Below are positions 30,147 through 37,975 of a stretch of DNA of 64,000 nt, in pieces; position 1 is the first letter of the stretch; every line of letters begins with the position of its first letter. This DNA comes from Flavobacterium shii (GTDB lineage Bacteria > Bacteroidota > Bacteroidia > Flavobacteriales > Flavobacteriaceae), in assembly GCF_025847235.1 (NCBI RefSeq), contig NZ_JAOZEW010000002.1, forward strand, positions 186,001 to 250,000, in the 5' to 3' direction. The notes beneath the pieces were generated by a model. It saw only the letters and a program-made list of their open reading frames with translations, made no database searches and was not told where the DNA came from. The translations under genes and the position numbers were made by a program.

Positions 30147-30220
30147 TTGTGTACTATTTATTCTGCAAAGGTAGTCATATCAAGTCAATACAGAAAATAA
30201 AACATTTTTTAAAGTTTTTG

Positions 30221-30251
30221 TTGAAATATCCAATAATTGGTTATACCTTTG
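30221..30251 (+). promoter_or_regulatory. Promoter of tRNA-fMet copy 1
   Basis: TTG (30221-30223), 20-nt spacer, TACCTTTG (30244-30251): an exact flavobacterial -33/-7 pair, 12 nt before the mature tRNA 5' end. Confidence 0.8.
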
Positions 30252-30263
30252 CACCCGAAACAA

Positions 30264-30336
30264 CGCGGGATAGAGCAGTAGGCAGCTCGTCGGGCTCATA
30301 ACCCGAAGGTCACAGGTTCGAGTCCTGTTCCCGCTA
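30264..30336 (+). tRNA. Initiator tRNA-Met (CAT), copy 1
   Basis: 73 nt folding as a full cloverleaf with anticodon CAU. Two marks identify the initiator form. The first base pair is disrupted (C1 opposite U72). The anticodon stem ends in three consecutive G-C pairs (UCGGG / CCCGA). CCA is not encoded (CTA follows the discriminator A). Identical to the copy at 35715. Confidence 0.95.
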
Positions 30337-30345
30337 CTAAGACAA

Positions 30346-30372
30346 AGCTTCAGAGAAATCTGGAGTTTTTTT
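30346..30372 (+). terminator. Terminator of tRNA-fMet copy 1
   Basis: AGCTTCAG / CTGGAGTT hairpin with AGAAAT loop and eight T. Related copies with a full 8-bp stem are found at 31082, 33788 and, diverged, 35609. Confidence 0.75.
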
Positions 30373-30444
30373 TATGAAAAAATCCCGTTTCTTCATTTCA
30401 ACATGTTTCCGTAGAAAAGCATCAAAGAAGGGATTATTCTAAGT

Positions 30445-30828
30445 TCATTTTCTTTTAAACGTAAAACCTTTTATGAAACTCCCATCTGGGGCTTTATAAT
30501 AATAAGTTAATCTGCTATCTGTTATTTTAACACAATGCATTTCATTTTCTAAATGATTCACAGGATTAATTAATGAATAATATTTTCCTTTTTTTGAAAT
30601 TATTTCCACTTCTTTCTTAGCTTCATAATTTTTATAGTTTTTCCATTCTCTCTTATTCGGTAATCTATAATCATATCTTGTCATTGTCGAATCTGAAGAA
30701 ATGTGAATTTCAGCAACACTATAACTATAAATTGCACTGTAGTTGTGTGATCTTCCAAAATAGGTTTTTTCTTCCGATTGGCTGTTCAAATTAAAAATCG
30801 AAAAAAGAATTGAGATGATAAAATACAT
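30445..30828 (-). CDS. Small secreted protein, unknown
   Basis: 127 residues. The N-terminus MYFIISILFSIFNLNSQ looks like a signal peptide without the usual Lys. The mature part is beta-rich with many Tyr/Lys (THNYSAIYSY-like stretches, TYYYKAPDGSFIKGFTFKRK at the end). I do not recognise a family. It lies in the region between the two tRNA-fMet genes, where genes are sparse and fragmentary, so it is likely accessory cargo from an older integration. Confidence 0.55.
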   Translation of the reverse strand: MYFIISILFSIFNLNSQSEEKTYFGRSHNYSAIYSYSVAEIHISSDSTMTRYDYRLPNKREWKNYKNYEAKKEVEIISKKGKYYSLINPVNHLENEMHCVKITDSRLTYYYKAPDGSFIKGFTFKRK

Positions 30829-31013
30829 TGTATAGAGGTTATTTGTAACAGTAATGAAATAAGATTTTGTTTTAAAATTAATTTTGCATCATTAGCTTAC
30901 TTTTATTTCAAACTAATATATGAAATGTTTCTATTAAAATTTATTAGATGTTTTGAAATAAAAATTCAATTTACAATTTAAACTGTCTATGTCAAGTAAA
31001 CTTCTACTCAAGC

Positions 31014-31108
31014 AGATAAAATGCCATTAAAATCATCAACAAATCAGCTAGATATTTTGATACTTCCCTCCACTAAGACAAAGCTTCAGAGAAATCTGGA
31101 GCTTTTTT
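31014..31108 (+). repeat. tRNA-associated scar repeat, copy A
   Basis: Resembles 33719-33814 over its whole length (AGATAAAAT, ATTAAAATC, CAAATC, TAGATATTT, then ACTAAGACAAAGCTTCAGAG). Its last 40 nt match the sequence directly after tRNA-fMet copy 1 (30334-30372), including the terminator. Read as an attachment-site remnant of an earlier element. Confidence 0.7.
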
Positions 31109-31245
31109 GGTTTACAGCAGTTTTTACTCGTTCTGATCGAGATTAAAGAACACCAAGAACTAGTTATAGAAAGTCAGGAGACTTTTTATGGATTTACGGT
31201 TTTTAAGAACACAAAAAAATGAGCAAAGTCAAAGATATTTGCGCA

Positions 31246-31340
31246 TTTTTTAATTAGGAACACTTTCCGCAGTGGGCTTTCTTATTTCTATTCTTTGTGG
31301 ATTATAGTTGCGGGTGCAAAGTCAGAGACGTTTGCACAGC
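31246..31340 (+). repeat. 95-bp hairpin repeat, copy 1
   Basis: About 92 of 95 bases match 33034-33128. It contains a perfect stem GTGCAAA (31314-31320) / TTTGCAC (31331-31337) around a 10-nt loop. A diverged third copy at 33889-33938 keeps the stem with one compensatory change. Confidence 0.75.
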
Positions 31341-31435
31341 CAGCTACACTTTGCGCAGCAGGGAAATCTGGAGCTTTTTTCGTTTTAAGAACTTCTGTTC
31401 ATTTGTAGTTATGAATCTAATCTATCAAGCTTTTA

Positions 31436-32692
31436 TTAAAAAAATTCATAAATTTCTAATTGTCCTATTTGATTTTTAAAAGTGAGTGTATTTTTATTAA
31501 AAGAGAAATCAGCTGTTGTACTGTAATTTGTAATTTCCCCTGTTTCTCTATCTGTATATTTACTTACTTCAGTTATCTTTTTTAAATATTTAGCATCATC
31601 ATATTCATAAACACATTGTTTTTCGCTGTTAGTAAAAGGATCTATTTCATTGTATCCTAATAATTTACCATCGGTGTAATTATAAGTTTTTGAGCCAATA
31701 GTTTTAACAGGAAAACCAACGAAATAGGTTTTTACTGCTTTTGTTATTAGATTATTTTCATAAAAATATTCATTTTTTTCATACTCAATTCCATCCTCAT
31801 ATCGAGAAGACTCGATGAGTTTATTATTGTTATCATATTTATAAGTTATAAATTGTTTTTTTAAATTTTCTTGCGATGGTCTATAAATACTTATATAATA
31901 TGCCCAAACTAAATTGTTTTTATTATCATAAACGGCTGAATCCCTAACAGCACTATATTGAAAAGGTTTCCCTTTACTACTGCTTTTTATTAGAACTAAA
32001 TTATTATTACTATCATAAACATAATCATCTATATAGGATGATTTTGAATCAACATCATCTATTGAAGATTCAGATCTTACAAGGTAATTTTTCTCATAGA
32101 AATAATGCTTTTTTCCAGTATTGTTCGTGTTAATTTCTACTATTTTATCTCTATCGTAAACGATTTTAACTTGTTTGGTAATATCAATTGGTCTATAACC
32201 GTCATTTTCTTTTTGTTCAGATATATACGAAATCACACGATTTTTTTTATCTAAAATAGCTTTGTATGTATTCAATTTGTTTTCGTCATTAAATGAAGCT
32301 ACTGCAACGCTTTGTTCACCTCTTTTTAAACTTTCTTTTATGTAAGCGGCATTCTCAGCATTATTCCTTTTCACTATTTCCGAATCCGATATTGTGGTCG
32401 TGATTTTCTCAACTAAAATATTATTTTTATAAGTGTAAAGTGTTGTTGTCGTCGAAGAAATCCCAGGATCTATTTCTTTGGTTATATTTCCATTTACATC
32501 ATATTCCGTGATTTTTTTATCAATGATCGTTTTTTTAATTTTTTTATTATAAGATTTTGTATAGTCTTTTAATTGATTTTCTGGGAGAATAACTTCAGGC
32601 CGAATTATTGTTGGTTCAGGACCTTTAAATTGCCCAAAACTTATCATATATTGAAAAAAAAGAGAGAAAAAAAGTATTGTTTTTAGGTTCAT
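31436..32692 (-). CDS. Secreted protein with YD-like beta repeats
   Basis: 418 residues. Signal peptide (about 1-21, ends MISFGQ), then repeated short beta motifs: YDVNGNITKEID, YTYKNNILVEKI, YVYDSNNNLVLIK, YKYDNNNKLIESS, YFYENNLITKAVK, YEYDDAKYLKKIT. This is the YD/Rhs-type repeat style without Rhs core or toxin domain, similar to the lipoprotein at 11186-11986. No catalytic motif. Likely a cell-surface or secreted protein of unknown role. Lies in the tRNA hot spot. Confidence 0.65.
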   Translation of the reverse strand: MNLKTILFFSLFFQYMISFGQFKGPEPTIIRPEVILPENQLKDYTKSYNKKIKKTIIDKKITEYDVNGNITKEIDPGISSTTTTLYTYKNNILVEKITTTISDSEIVKRNNAENAAYIKESLKRGEQSVAVASFNDENKLNTYKAILDKKNRVISYISEQKENDGYRPIDITKQVKIVYDRDKIVEINTNNTGKKHYFYEKNYLVRSESSIDDVDSKSSYIDDYVYDSNNNLVLIKSSSKGKPFQYSAVRDSAVYDNKNNLVWAYYISIYRPSQENLKKQFITYKYDNNNKLIESSRYEDGIEYEKNEYFYENNLITKAVKTYFVGFPVKTIGSKTYNYTDGKLLGYNEIDPFTNSEKQCVYEYDDAKYLKKITEVSKYTDRETGEITNYSTTADFSFNKNTLTFKNQIGQLEIYEFF

Positions 32693-32863
32693 TTTTTTAT
32701 AAAATTATTTTATTACTTAAGTTTTTTTGTGATAGAGAATTCCCCGCTCTCCGAGAAGTATAAATCACCAACGCTACGCAAATGTCTATGACTTTACGTC
32801 ATTTTTAAACAAATTTAATCCAAAAACTAAAAAGTTCTAAAATCTCTGACTTTCAAATATAGT

Positions 32864-33025
32864 TCAATATAAATTGTTTCTCACTAAATATTTAGAATCT
32901 AAAACATTAACAACAGGATTATCTGCTTTTTCGATTGCTAAAAGCCCTAAATCATTCACATAATTACTTGCACTAGAATAGACATAATCTGATGCTCTAG
33001 CAACAATTCCAGCCCTAACAGGACA
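32864..33025 (-). pseudogene. C-terminal remnant of a RAYT / IS200-like transposase
   Basis: Reading from 33025 to a TGA at 32864-32866 gives 53 residues: CPVRAGIVARASDYVYSSAS, NYVNDLGLLAIEK and so on. This is the characteristic C-terminal block (NPVRAGIV..., DY.YSSA..Y, GLL.IE) of REP-associated tyrosine transposases. The catalytic HUH and Tyr region is missing, and the coding sequence is cut 8 nt before the hairpin repeat at 33034. No start codon; not an active gene. Confidence 0.75.
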
Positions 33026-33033
33026 TTTGTGCT

Positions 33034-33128
33034 TTTTTTAATTAGGAACACTTTCCGCAGTGGGTTTTCTTATTTCTATTCTTTGTGGATTATAGTTGCG
33101 GGGGCAAAGCCAGAGACGTTTGCACAGC
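33034..33128 (+). repeat. 95-bp hairpin repeat, copy 2
   Basis: Second copy of 31246-31340. The hairpin arms are GGGCAAA (33102-33108) / TTTGCAC (33119-33125). It directly abuts the transposase remnant. Confidence 0.75.
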
Positions 33129-33179
33129 ACTTTCTACAAATTTATTTTTCGCAAGAACTCTTCACAGAGCGGGTAGCTG

Positions 33180-33638
33180 TTAGCGGCTCCGTTTTATTTT
33201 CATTAGTCTTTCAGTTTCAGAATTATAAAGTTCTATACCTTTCGAAACTTCTTCATCGTAATAAATTTCGTCAATCCCAATATAAATTAGCTTATTATCA
33301 TCCTCTAAATTTTTATTTTTCATCTCCGCTAATTCTATACATTCCTTTCCTTTAATTAAATATAAGTAATTTTTTTCATCAAAATTCACTTTAGCAATTT
33401 CAACTATTCTTTTGTATATTAATTCGTTAATTTCAGGATAACTTATTCCTCTGAAGCATTTTCTAATTGAACATAATTCTTCAGTTGGATAAAAAGGATA
33501 TGTTTTTAATCGTTCCGTTTCGCTTAAGTTTTCATTGCAATAATTATAGTATTTATATTGAATTGTTCCTTTTGGTGGAATTTGTCCATGACAAATATTA
33601 AAAAGAAAAAGAATAACGATTATTTTAAATATCTTCAT
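33180..33638 (-). CDS. Small secreted protein, unknown
   Basis: 152 residues. Signal peptide (about 1-18, MKIFKIIVILFLFNICHGQ). The mature part has four Cys (YYNCNENL-like, ELCSIRKC, KGKECIE), which could form disulfides in the periplasm or outside. It ends with a basic tail KIKRSR. No family recognised. Neighbours are repeats and a transposase remnant; probably a relic or cargo gene of the integration hot spot. Confidence 0.55.
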   Translation of the reverse strand: MKIFKIIVILFLFNICHGQIPPKGTIQYKYYNYCNENLSETERLKTYPFYPTEELCSIRKCFRGISYPEINELIYKRIVEIAKVNFDEKNYLYLIKGKECIELAEMKNKNLEDDNKLIYIGIDEIYYDEEVSKGIELYNSETERLMKIKRSR

Positions 33639-33718
33639 ATTTTCTGTTTATAATTTTCTCTGCACTAAACTGACTTCTAACATTCCACTACTACAGCGGG
33701 TTTGGCACTAAATTAAGT

Positions 33719-33814
33719 AGATAAAATTTGATTAAAATCTTCTACAAATCGATTAGATATTTGAATGCTTCTCGCTACTAAGACAAAAGCTTCAGATAAA
33801 TCTGGAGCTTTTTT
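33719..33814 (+). repeat. tRNA-associated scar repeat, copy B
   Basis: Second copy of 31014-31108. It keeps CGCTACTAAG, the same junction as the tRNA 3' end at 30332-30341, followed by the tRNA terminator with stem AGCTTCAG / CTGGAGCT. Confidence 0.7.
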
Positions 33815-33888
33815 CGTTTATATTAGTTTTTATAAAATTGATATTTGCACAACTTTTCATAAGCAACACTACTAAAAATCAAATACTT

Positions 33889-33938
33889 TTCTTTTTGATT
33901 TAGATTGCGGGTGCGAAGTCAGGAGACATTCACACAGC
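33889..33938 (+). repeat. Diverged third copy of the hairpin repeat
   Basis: Matches the 3' half of 31246-31340 (TTGCGGGTGC, AAGTC, AGAGAC-like, CACAGC). Arms GTGCGAA / TTCACAC; one pair has changed from A-T to G-C compared with copy 1, another is mismatched. Confidence 0.5.
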
Positions 33939-34205
33939 TTTCCACAAAAACTCTTAGAGAAGCGGTTTTTTTTACAATGTTGACTAACATATATATGACA
34001 AAATCATGCAAAGGCACCTAATTTTGGATTGATAAGAATGTCAAACGTTATATTTGTCTGAACTAAATATATTCATAATTCTTTACAAATAAACGAATTA
34101 AGTATTACAAAAGCCCAATTTATCGACTTATGACTAATTCTCCTATTACAAAACCATCTTCAAATTAATAAACCCACCACATTGCCAGACGGCGGTTGTG
34201 CTTTG

Positions 34206-35342
34206 TTATTTTATCGAAATTTCTTTACTTTTAGTCACTTTAGGAATATAAATAAGATAATCATACCCCTTTATAACTCTCAATAAGTATGCATCATCTA
34301 GTTTTAGCTTGTTTTGTAAAATAGATTTCTTTAAAGGTCTTAAATCAAAACAGTACCATTGTTCCTCTTTTTGCACATTTAGAAAAGATTTAAAACTTGT
34401 GTTATCTTCTTCGTCTTCTCCTTTACCAATAAGCATTATATGCAACGATTTCCTAAAACTTGCCTCTTCAACATTAAGAACTAAGTTGCCTATATCATAT
34501 ATATCAGTTTTCATTAATATGGTTTCACCTTTTGGTAGATGTACCGCACCAAATTTGAAAAGATTTTTTTTGTCTTTCCAGTCGGGCATTTGGTTTAGCA
34601 AGATGCTTTTCATCAATTGAATCCTTAAGGGATGATTTCTATTATTATAAATCTCTCTACTTAACTTTAATGCTTCGATTTGTTTTCGCTCATTGTCAGA
34701 AAGTTTTAACTTCAACAACAAATCTATTTTTTGAAGACAATCTTCGGATAATAGGTAGTATTTTTCAAAACCCTCTTTAGACGCAACTAGTTTGGAATTA
34801 TGAAGCATTTGCTCATATATCTCAATTACTTTTTTATTTTTTGAAGTTTCTTTTAAAGTTGAAATTATCATTTGATCCGCAAAAACGCTAATTTGCTCAG
34901 CACCATATATTTTGGTGTTACGTTTAACTAAATCCTTAAACAAATTAAATTCGGGTTCATACTCCAAAAAAGAAAAGTTTGTACTATATTCTTTAACAAA
35001 AGAATTAAGCTTTTCGGCAGATAGAGATTTAATTTTTTTTTCGATTATATCTACTGAATAAGGATCAACCTCAAGAAAATAGTTATCAAACTTAACCTCA
35101 TTGATAATAGCATTTGTGAAATAAGGAATTTCGTTTGTAAAATGACTTTCTCCCAACAAAACCGAATTAGATTGTTTTATTTCGTCTAGCAAAACATCCC
35201 ATCCTTTTCCCTGAAATGAAACGTTTTTATCATTTTGGAAAGGAAAACTATTCTTTTGAACCAAACTGTCAAGTAATATGTTTTGGGCATAGTTAAAATT
35301 TGCAATGAATAATGTAAGAAGTAAGAGTATTTTTTTTTTCAT
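34206..35342 (-). CDS. Secreted protein with erythromycin-esterase/ChaN-like motifs
   Basis: 378 residues. Signal peptide (about 1-19, ends NFNYAQ). Near residues 56-68 the motif SVLLGESHFTNEIPYF recalls the GExH start of the EreA/ChaN-like superfamily. It is accompanied by DNYFLEVDPYSVD (about 80-92), IYGAEQ (about 145) and a later FGAVHLPKGE (about 270). Those residues form a metal- or His-based active site in relatives. Substrate unknown, and I would not call it a resistance gene. A 16-bp unit repeated three times lies directly upstream of its ATG. Confidence 0.6.
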   Translation of the reverse strand: MKKKILLLLTLFIANFNYAQNILLDSLVQKNSFPFQNDKNVSFQGKGWDVLLDEIKQSNSVLLGESHFTNEIPYFTNAIINEVKFDNYFLEVDPYSVDIIEKKIKSLSAEKLNSFVKEYSTNFSFLEYEPEFNLFKDLVKRNTKIYGAEQISVFADQMIISTLKETSKNKKVIEIYEQMLHNSKLVASKEGFEKYYLLSEDCLQKIDLLLKLKLSDNERKQIEALKLSREIYNNRNHPLRIQLMKSILLNQMPDWKDKKNLFKFGAVHLPKGETILMKTDIYDIGNLVLNVEEASFRKSLHIMLIGKGEDEEDNTSFKSFLNVQKEEQWYCFDLRPLKKSILQNKLKLDDAYLLRVIKGYDYLIYIPKVTKSKEISIK

Positions 35343-35354
35343 GTTGTATTATCT

Positions 35355-35402
35355 TTTTTTTGGTTTATTATTTTTTTGGTTTATTATTTTTTTGGTTTAT
35401 TA
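35355..35402 (-). repeat. 16-bp tandem repeat, three units, in a 5' leader
   Basis: TTTTTTTGGTTTATTA repeated three times, 13 nt upstream of the ATG at 35342 (minus strand). Position suggests it lies in the promoter or leader of the EreA-like gene. Confidence 0.8.
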
Positions 35403-35608
35403 TTTATTATTAAGGTTCCCGAAAATTGCCCCGACTTATTTATACGTATGTCAAAACCACACAAAACTCCCCAAATTAGGGTAGATATATATGATAAGTA
35501 TTACACATTATTTATTTTCAAATATATAATTTTTCCATTATAAATTATTCAAAAAGACTTTTATTTAGCTGGATGTTTTTGATACTTAAATGAATGTGGA
35601 TATCCAAA

Positions 35609-35633
35609 AAAGCTTCAGAGAAATCCGAAGCTT
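35609..35633 (+). terminator. Terminator-like hairpin upstream of tRNA-fMet copy 2
   Basis: AAGCTTC / GAAGCTT stem with an AGAGAAATCC loop. Diverged copy of the tRNA-fMet terminator, 39 nt before the promoter of copy 2; another likely duplication scar. Confidence 0.55.
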
Positions 35634-35671
35634 TGTTTATTTTATTTTTATTCGTTAAATGCTCAGTTTTG

Positions 35672-35702
35672 TTGAAATATCCAATAATTGGCTATACATT
35701 TG
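35672..35702 (+). promoter_or_regulatory. Promoter of tRNA-fMet copy 2
   Basis: TTG (35672-35674), 20-nt spacer, TACATTTG (35695-35702). The region differs from the promoter of copy 1 at two positions only. Confidence 0.8.
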
Positions 35703-35714
35703 CACCCGAAACAA

Positions 35715-35787
35715 CGCGGGATAGAGCAGTAGGCAGCTCGTCGGGCTCATAACCCGAAGGTCACAGGTTCGAGTCCTGTTCCCGCTA
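35715..35787 (+). tRNA. Initiator tRNA-Met (CAT), copy 2; left attachment site of the island
   Basis: Identical in all 73 nt to 30264-30336, including the C1/U72 mismatch and the three G-C pairs of initiator tRNAs. The recombinase gene on the other strand ends inside it at 35747, so its 3' half (35747-35787) doubles as recombinase coding sequence. This is what an integrase leaves after insertion at a tRNA 3' end. Confidence 0.95.
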
Positions 35788-37399
35788 CTAAGAATGACCC
35801 ATCAAAATATTGATGGGTTTTTTGTTTTTTACTACTTAGATCACCCTTTGTAATCATTGAGATTAAAACAAAAATAGAATTCACTTTTCCAATTAGATAT
35901 TCCCTATTTTTCGCCCCAATTGACAATCCTTCAGGAAACACCAAATTTTGAATCCTTATTTTACTATCAATATCTCCTTCTTTCCAGCATTTATTGATGT
36001 TTACAACTTTATCAACCACCTTGTCAATATGTTTCTTATGGTTAGATAGTTTCTTTTCATTTATGTTTATCTGCACTATGATTGCCTTTAATTCTGCTTC
36101 AAATTGTGTGACATATTTATTATATTTTTCATCACCAAAAGTTGGATTATCAAAATAGCGTTTGTCTAAATTCTCTATTTTTATTTCTAATTCTTTTTTC
36201 TTTACAAGTAAACTTTTTATTTCATCCTTACCCTCTGTATTCATCATATCAAAGAGTTTGTTTAACTGTAATTTAAAAGGTTCGACAAATCGAGCGTTAA
36301 GTGTGTAATTTGATAATAAATTTTCAAATGAATTGTTTAATCCCTCTGTTTTTGATTTTGGAGTAGTAATTGCATTAAAACTAGCATTTTTACACTTTTG
36401 ACATTTGTAATAATGTTTGTTTTTTACACGAACTTCGTAGCTTGTAAGCAAGCTTCCACATTCGCATCGTAGAAATCCTGTCAGGGGTCTAAACTCATTG
36501 ACCTTACTTTTGGTATGTTCCTTAACTGCATTGTTATTATTTTCCGAAAGGATATTGTTAATTATCAAAAAATCTTCTTGACTCAGTAATCCGTCCCAAT
36601 TTCCTTTCACCGGCTCTTCCAGCAAAGAATTAACCAATATTCCACAATAAAACGGATTGCGCCACATAGCACTAAGCCCTTGTTTTGTTATTTTTAAATT
36701 TAACAGATCTAGTTTTTGTCTTATTACAAAATCTCTTTCGCCTGCGAGCTTCCATTTCCAAGCTTTTTTTAAAATAACTCCTTCGGCATTGACTGTAATA
36801 GATTGCGTTTCTTGAAGTAAGGCATAATCGGATACTTTTCTCCCTCTCATGGTATATCCTCTAGGTGCTTTTCCTAACCAATTACCTGCTCTGAGCAGTG
36901 CTTTCATGCCAGGAATAGTTTTCTCTAATCTATCCATGTTTTCTCTTCTGGCATCTAATAGTTTGCTATAAATATCCAACTTACTATATTCGTCATTAGT
37001 ACAAAGCCCTGATGATGTTTCAATCAAATGAACTCCTAACTTATCTACTAGTTCTTGTACGATGGTTATAGCATTACCACCAGTTCGAGAAAATCTGCTG
37101 ATAAATTTTATAGCAATTGCAAAAGGTTTTTGTTTGGAACTTTTAACCTCGTCTAATAATTTCGTAAACTCTTTCCTTGTGAAATCTCCCGAAGCACTTT
37201 CATAAGTTCCTCCAAGGATGTTTTTCAAAGTATAGCCGTTTTTGCTCGCAAATTGGACTATTTCATTTCGTTGCTCTTCCAAACTATTGTTTACCAATTG
37301 TAATTTGGAGCTCACTCTGGTATAACCCCAAACCTCTTTCACGGCAATCTTTTGGGTTATTTTTTCTTTTTGAAATCTTTTAAAATTTTCTATTCCCAT
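35747..37399 (-). CDS. Large serine recombinase (island integrase)
   Basis: 550 residues. Resolvase catalytic domain (about 20-165) with the nucleophile Ser in YTRVSSKLQ (about residues 27-34) and Arg-rich ISRFSRTGG (about 100-108). Next a recombinase domain (about 185-300, SAMWRNPFYCGILVN), a zinc ribbon with CECG and CQKC (about 310-340), and a coiled coil (about 385-470). The last residues VAGTGLEPVTFGL are encoded by the antisense of tRNA-fMet copy 2. The enzyme catalyses site-specific integration and excision. It follows a small gene by 3 nt in the same operon. I infer the element extends rightward past the window end. Confidence 0.92.
   Translation of the reverse strand: MGIENFKRFQKEKITQKIAVKEVWGYTRVSSKLQLVNNSLEEQRNEIVQFASKNGYTLKNILGGTYESASGDFTRKEFTKLLDEVKSSKQKPFAIAIKFISRFSRTGGNAITIVQELVDKLGVHLIETSSGLCTNDEYSKLDIYSKLLDARRENMDRLEKTIPGMKALLRAGNWLGKAPRGYTMRGRKVSDYALLQETQSITVNAEGVILKKAWKWKLAGERDFVIRQKLDLLNLKITKQGLSAMWRNPFYCGILVNSLLEEPVKGNWDGLLSQEDFLIINNILSENNNNAVKEHTKSKVNEFRPLTGFLRCECGSLLTSYEVRVKNKHYYKCQKCKNASFNAITTPKSKTEGLNNSFENLLSNYTLNARFVEPFKLQLNKLFDMMNTEGKDEIKSLLVKKKELEIKIENLDKRYFDNPTFGDEKYNKYVTQFEAELKAIIVQININEKKLSNHKKHIDKVVDKVVNINKCWKEGDIDSKIRIQNLVFPEGLSIGAKNREYLIGKVNSIFVLISMITKGDLSSKKQKTHQYFDGSFLVAGTGLEPVTFGL
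35798..35826 (+). terminator. Terminator after tRNA-fMet copy 2
   Basis: CCCATCAA / TTGATGGG stem, AATA loop, seven T. It differs from the terminator of copy 1, so it is probably supplied by the inserted element. It lies within the 3' coding part of the recombinase gene. Confidence 0.75.
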
Positions 37400-37402
37400 A
37401 AT

Positions 37403-37672
37403 TCACTCTTTTAAATTATATATGATTATTGCTAATTGAAACAAACTATCAATTAGCTCATTTGCTTCCGATTCTGATATTTCATCAAAACCTTTACATC
37501 TTCTTAATTCTTCAATTGTCAATTTACCTTGTTTCTTTCCCCCATTGCTTTTTATTTTACAGAGCTTTCTTTTTCTGCGTTGCAGCGTTAAATCCAGTCT
37601 TTTTGCCTGTAACCTTTTAAAGACTTTTTCTGGAGTGATTCTTCTTTTTTCATCTGTTTCTTCATTTCCCAT
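37403..37672 (-). CDS. Small basic protein upstream of the recombinase
   Basis: 89 residues: a very basic N-terminal half (RRITPEKVFKRLQAKRLDLT, LQRRKRKLCKIKSNGGKKQG) and an acidic, helical C-terminal half (ISESEANELIDSLFQLAIII). The gene stops 3 nt before the recombinase start, so they are one operon. By position it could be an accessory or directionality factor for the recombinase; I recognise no family. RBS GGGAGG lies 8 nt before the ATG. Confidence 0.7.
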   Translation of the reverse strand: MGNEETDEKRRITPEKVFKRLQAKRLDLTLQRRKRKLCKIKSNGGKKQGKLTIEELRRCKGFDEISESEANELIDSLFQLAIIIYNLKE

Positions 37673-37692
37673 CTTGTACCTCCCTCATTAAA

Positions 37693-37724
37693 TAGCAAAA
37701 GACCGCTATAACGGTCTTTTGCTA
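37693..37724 (-). promoter_or_regulatory. Leader hairpin of the recombinase operon
   Basis: Perfect 13-bp stem TAGCAAAAGACCG / CGGTCTTTTGCTA with a 6-nt loop, between the minus-strand -7 box (37752-37759) and the ATG at 37672. It could be an attenuator, or a terminator for plus-strand transcription. Confidence 0.65.
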
Positions 37725-37751
37725 ATTCTACATTAAAATCATACTTCCTAA

Positions 37752-37759
37752 CAAAGATA
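37752..37759 (-). promoter_or_regulatory. -7 promoter box of the recombinase operon
   Basis: The plus strand reads CAAAGATA, i.e. TATCTTTG on the minus strand, an exact TAnnTTTG match, 80 nt before the ATG at 37672. A second possible box (TACCTTTG, minus strand) lies at 37827-37834. Confidence 0.6.
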
Positions 37760-37779
37760 AGAAGCTACTTTTTTAAAAT

Positions 37780-37800
37780 GATAGGTAAAATTTACCTATC
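37780..37800. promoter_or_regulatory. 21-nt perfect palindrome, candidate operator
   Basis: GATAGGTAAA-A-TTTACCTATC: perfect 10-bp arms about one centre base. It lies 21 nt upstream of the minus-strand -7 box, thus over the -33 region of the recombinase operon promoter. Confidence 0.65.
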
Positions 37801-37817
37801 TAAAAATAATAACTTCC

Positions 37818-37834
37818 TACCTTTTACAAAGGTA
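37818..37834. promoter_or_regulatory. Second palindrome, candidate operator
   Basis: TACCTTT-TAC-AAAGGTA, 7-bp arms. It shares the TACCT/AGGTA core with the palindrome at 37780-37800, so both may bind the same regulator. Confidence 0.5.
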
Positions 37835-37854
37835 AGTTGCATTTTAATCATAAT

Positions 37855-37875
37855 CATGGACATAATATATCCATG
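37855..37875. repeat. 21-bp repeat, left copy (CATGGA-N9-TCCATG)
   Basis: Identical to 62416-62436. The arms are inverted 6-mers around a 9-nt centre (CATAATATA). The two copies bracket the accessory cargo of the island, 24.5 kb apart and in the same orientation. Confidence 0.8.
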
Positions 37876-37975
37876 ATAGAAAATGCTAACAGACTAAGTA
37901 TCAAAAACGATATCGAACACCTGTAGAAAAAAGTAGATCGCTATTAATTTTAAATTTTACTATTATGAAAGCAAT

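Noticed and set aside
31297..31479. 60-codon plus-strand ORF
   Set aside because: Arises from the hairpin repeat and terminator-like sequence; ends antisense to the 31436-32692 gene.
33029..33355. 108-codon plus-strand ORF
   Set aside because: It starts in the 95-bp repeat and continues antisense to the secreted-protein gene at 33180-33638, which has a signal peptide and better composition.
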